DNA from: an uncultured Trichococcus sp.
GTDB taxonomy: Bacteria; Bacillota; Bacilli; Lactobacillales; Aerococcaceae
Direction of reading: 5' to 3'
Length of the DNA: 64,000 nt
Assembly: GCF_963663645.1 (NCBI RefSeq)
Contig: NZ_OY760499.1
Location: forward strand, 1 to 64,000
Shown here: positions 62,705 through 64,000 of the stretch, in pieces
Numbering within the stretch: the stretch's first letter is position 1
Layout: each line of letters begins with the position of its first letter
Program-made: the position numbers and the translations under genes
Notes under the pieces: model-generated
Database searches by the model: none
Seen by the model: the letters and a program-made list of their open reading frames with translations, nothing else
What the model was told of the DNA's origin: nothing

Positions 62705-62832
62705 CTCCTATGAAGCGAAGATCGGTAGGAGGTGACGGGATGGAGGAATCTGCTCCTCCGGCGAGCCTCCCTTCGTCGGAGGTCACATCATGGTCATCTT
62801 TTCAGCTCCGGCAAAGCAAAGGCTCCCCGGAG
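62705..62832. repeat. Hairpin array G (period 50-51 bp)
   Basis: CTCCTA / TAGGAG at 62705-62731, CTCCGG / TCGGAG at 62756-62781, and AGCTCCGG / CCGGAGCT at 62804-62834, starting about 51 and 50 bp apart (inner arms). The first unit has both arms changed from GG/CC to TA/TA. A half unit (CTCCTCCGG) trails near 62854. No gene here. Confidence 0.8.
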
Positions 62833-62929
62833 CTGTAGGTCCCTTCACGCACGCTCCTCCGGCCAAGCGCTTTTCGTTTCTGACATTGACAAATAAGAGG
62901 CAGGAGGAATGCTCAGCGCGGTGGCCAAA

Positions 62930-63063
62930 ACTGTCGAATAGGCGCGGTAGATTCGACAATTTGACACCAGATTGGACCGAGATTGTCGAATGTCGAGAAA
63001 CTTTCGACAATTTGACATCCTGTCGGACCGAAATTGTCGAATATCTGAGGAACATTCAACAAT
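62930..63063. repeat. Hairpin array H with TTCGACAAT stems (period 51-52 bp)
   Basis: Right-type arms ACTGTCGAA (62930), ATTGTCGAA (62982) and ATTGTCGAA (63033) alternate with TTCGACAAT (62952), TTCGACAAT (63003) and TTCAACAAT (63055). Each ATTGTCGAA and the next TTCGACAAT form a 30-nt hairpin. The period equals that of the CTCCGG arrays, but the stem sequence is unrelated. Confidence 0.8.
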
Positions 63064-63076
63064 TTGGCCCCGCAGT

Positions 63077-63118
63077 CAAAAAAAGCGAGGATGCATCATG
63101 CATCCTCGCTTTTTTTTT
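63077..63118. terminator. Bidirectional terminator after glnQ
   Basis: A perfect palindrome AAAAGCGAGGATGCAT / ATGCATCCTCGCTTTT with A7 and T9 tracts. Confidence 0.95.
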
Positions 63119-63185
63119 ACAGTTGTCAAGTTGCTTAAGTTAATGACATTGCCTTTTTTGGGAGGCAACCTTTGTTTTTGCGCTG

Positions 63186-63920
63186 TTACAAAACTTTGTT
63201 AAGGAAATCTTGCGTACGTGGGTTTTGAGGGTTGCCGAATACTTCATCAGGCGTGCCTTCTTCGACGATATATCCGCCATCCATGAAGATGACGCGATGT
63301 CCGACTTCTCTTGCAAAGCCCATTTCATGCGTAACGACAACCATGGTCATCCCTTGTTTTGCCAATTTCTTCATGACTTCAAGAACGTCGCCGACCATTT
63401 CAGGGTCAAGCGCGGACGTCGGTTCATCGAAAAGCATGATTTCCGGATTCATTGCCAATGCGCGTGCGATAGCGACACGTTGCTTTTGACCGCCGGATAG
63501 GGAACTGGGGAAAGCATCGGCTTTTTCGGACAGGCCGACCGTTTCCAACAATTCAAGTGCTTTTGCTTTTGCGTCTTCCTTATTTTGCCGTTTCAGTTCA
63601 ACCGGGGCCAATGTGATATTGTCCATGACCGAAAGGTGCGGGAAAAGGTTGAAGTGTTGGAAAACCATCCCAATCTCTTCGCGTACTTCATTGATGTCCG
63701 TGGTTTTTTCGGTGATGTCCTGTCCGTCGATCAGCACATGTCCGTCGGTGACGTCTTCCAGCTTGTTCAGACAGCGCAGAAGGGTGCTTTTCCCTGAACC
63801 GGAAGGGCCGATGATGCAGACCACTTCGCCTTCAGCGACTTCAAGGTCAATCCCTTTCAAAACCTCGTTGCTGCCGAAGCTTTTCTTCAGGTTCGTGACA
63901 TTAATTTTTGCGTTAGCCAT
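63186..63920 (-). CDS. glnQ: Polar amino acid ABC transporter ATPase
   Basis: 244 residues, closely of GlnQ/HisP type. Walker [16 protein letters not shown] (about 39-53), Q-loop [10 protein letters not shown], signature [15 protein letters not shown], Walker [15 protein letters not shown] and H-loop [15 protein letters not shown]. Energises uptake of glutamine or another polar amino acid. Its start overlaps the upstream permease stop by 8 bp. Confidence 0.94.
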   Translation of the reverse strand: MANAKINVTNLKKSFGSNEVLKGIDLEVAEGEVVCIIGPSGSGKSTLLRCLNKLEDVTDGHVLIDGQDITEKTTDINEVREEIGMVFQHFNLFPHLSVMDNITLAPVELKRQNKEDAKAKALELLETVGLSEKADAFPSSLSGGQKQRVAIARALAMNPEIMLFDEPTSALDPEMVGDVLEVMKKLAKQGMTMVVVTHEMGFAREVGHRVIFMDGGYIVEEGTPDEVFGNPQNPRTQDFLNKVL

Positions 63921-64000
63921 TCTTTAATCTCCCTTCAAGGTTTTTGGAAATCTTCGTAAGGATCGTGATGACGATGATGTACATCAAACCGATGATCAAC
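63913..64000 (-). CDS. Amino acid ABC transporter permease, C-terminal end
   Basis: Only the last 28 residues are in the window: a hydrophobic helix ([20 protein letters not shown]) and a short Arg/Lys tail LEGRLKNG before the stop, which overlaps the glnQ start. This is the normal ending of HisM/GlnP-type permeases. The rest lies beyond the right edge. Confidence 0.8.
   Translation of the reverse strand, partial: LIIGLMYIIVITILTKISKNLEGRLKNG

Overview
The window looks like chromosomal DNA of a low-to-mid-GC Firmicute. T-box and leader-peptide attenuation, LysM and 3D-domain wall hydrolases, CopY-type copper control, BirA/BioY, an acyl-ACP thioesterase and the strong AGGAGG-type ribosome binding sites all point to Lactobacillales, most plausibly a Carnobacteriaceae such as Trichococcus. 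The genus is an inference from gene content and base composition, not a database match. Nearly all of the sequence is ordinary core or niche metabolism. The accessory material is one IS200/IS605-type element carrying a frameshifted tnpB, plus several families of intergenic repeats.

Layout. 1-7.3 kb: a DUF438/hemerythrin protein (cut by the window edge), an SRPBCC protein, a Nudix remnant, ribosomal protein L25, a beta-lactamase-fold serine hydrolase, and a minus-strand set of a Cthe_2159-type beta-helix lipoprotein, a DUF4956 membrane protein and a VTC-domain polyphosphate polymerase. 7.6-10 kb: a two-component system. 10-17.5 kb: GNAT, EamA transporter, patatin, a T-box-controlled MetE-like methyltransferase, an aromatic-acid exporter, a deoxynucleoside kinase and AdaA. 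17.5-20.8 kb: the copYAZ copper operon, then tRNA-Gly(CCC). 21-30.6 kb: DUF305, a LysM/SleB wall hydrolase, HD protein, class IV aminotransferase, birA-bioY, FMN reductase, DUF554, an SRAP protein and an orphan ABC substrate-binding lipoprotein behind a Cys-codon leader peptide. 31-35.9 kb: leuABCD behind a Leu-codon leader peptide. 36-40 kb: a carboxyspermidine-type polyamine pair and a CapA lipoprotein. 40.2-41.9 kb: the IS element. 41.9-53.8 kb: TPR, HAD, PfkB, Usp, SbcCD, SDR, ChbG, the FetAB iron exporter and an acyl-ACP thioesterase. 53.8-64 kb: ABC-F, BrnQ, ppx-ppk1, a coiled-coil/3D wall protein and an amino-acid ABC transporter.

How it fits together. Amino-acid supply is controlled by several RNA devices: a T-box with a probable Met specifier, a Leu attenuator and a possible Cys attenuator. 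Biotin uptake is autoregulated by a visible BirA operator, and copper export by a cop box. Iron export carries a Fur/PerR-type box. Polyphosphate appears twice, as Ppk1/Ppx and as the VTC-domain protein.

Two repeat families are the most unusual part. (1) An approximately 187-bp long-palindrome element occurs in two full copies plus a collapsed remnant, each lying 0-3 nt after a stop codon on the same strand, with one compensatory base-pair change between copies. (2) Arrays of short hairpins with a constant 49-52 bp period occur at eight places between genes. Their stems change together on both arms, and they mostly lie just outside terminators. I do not recognise either family.
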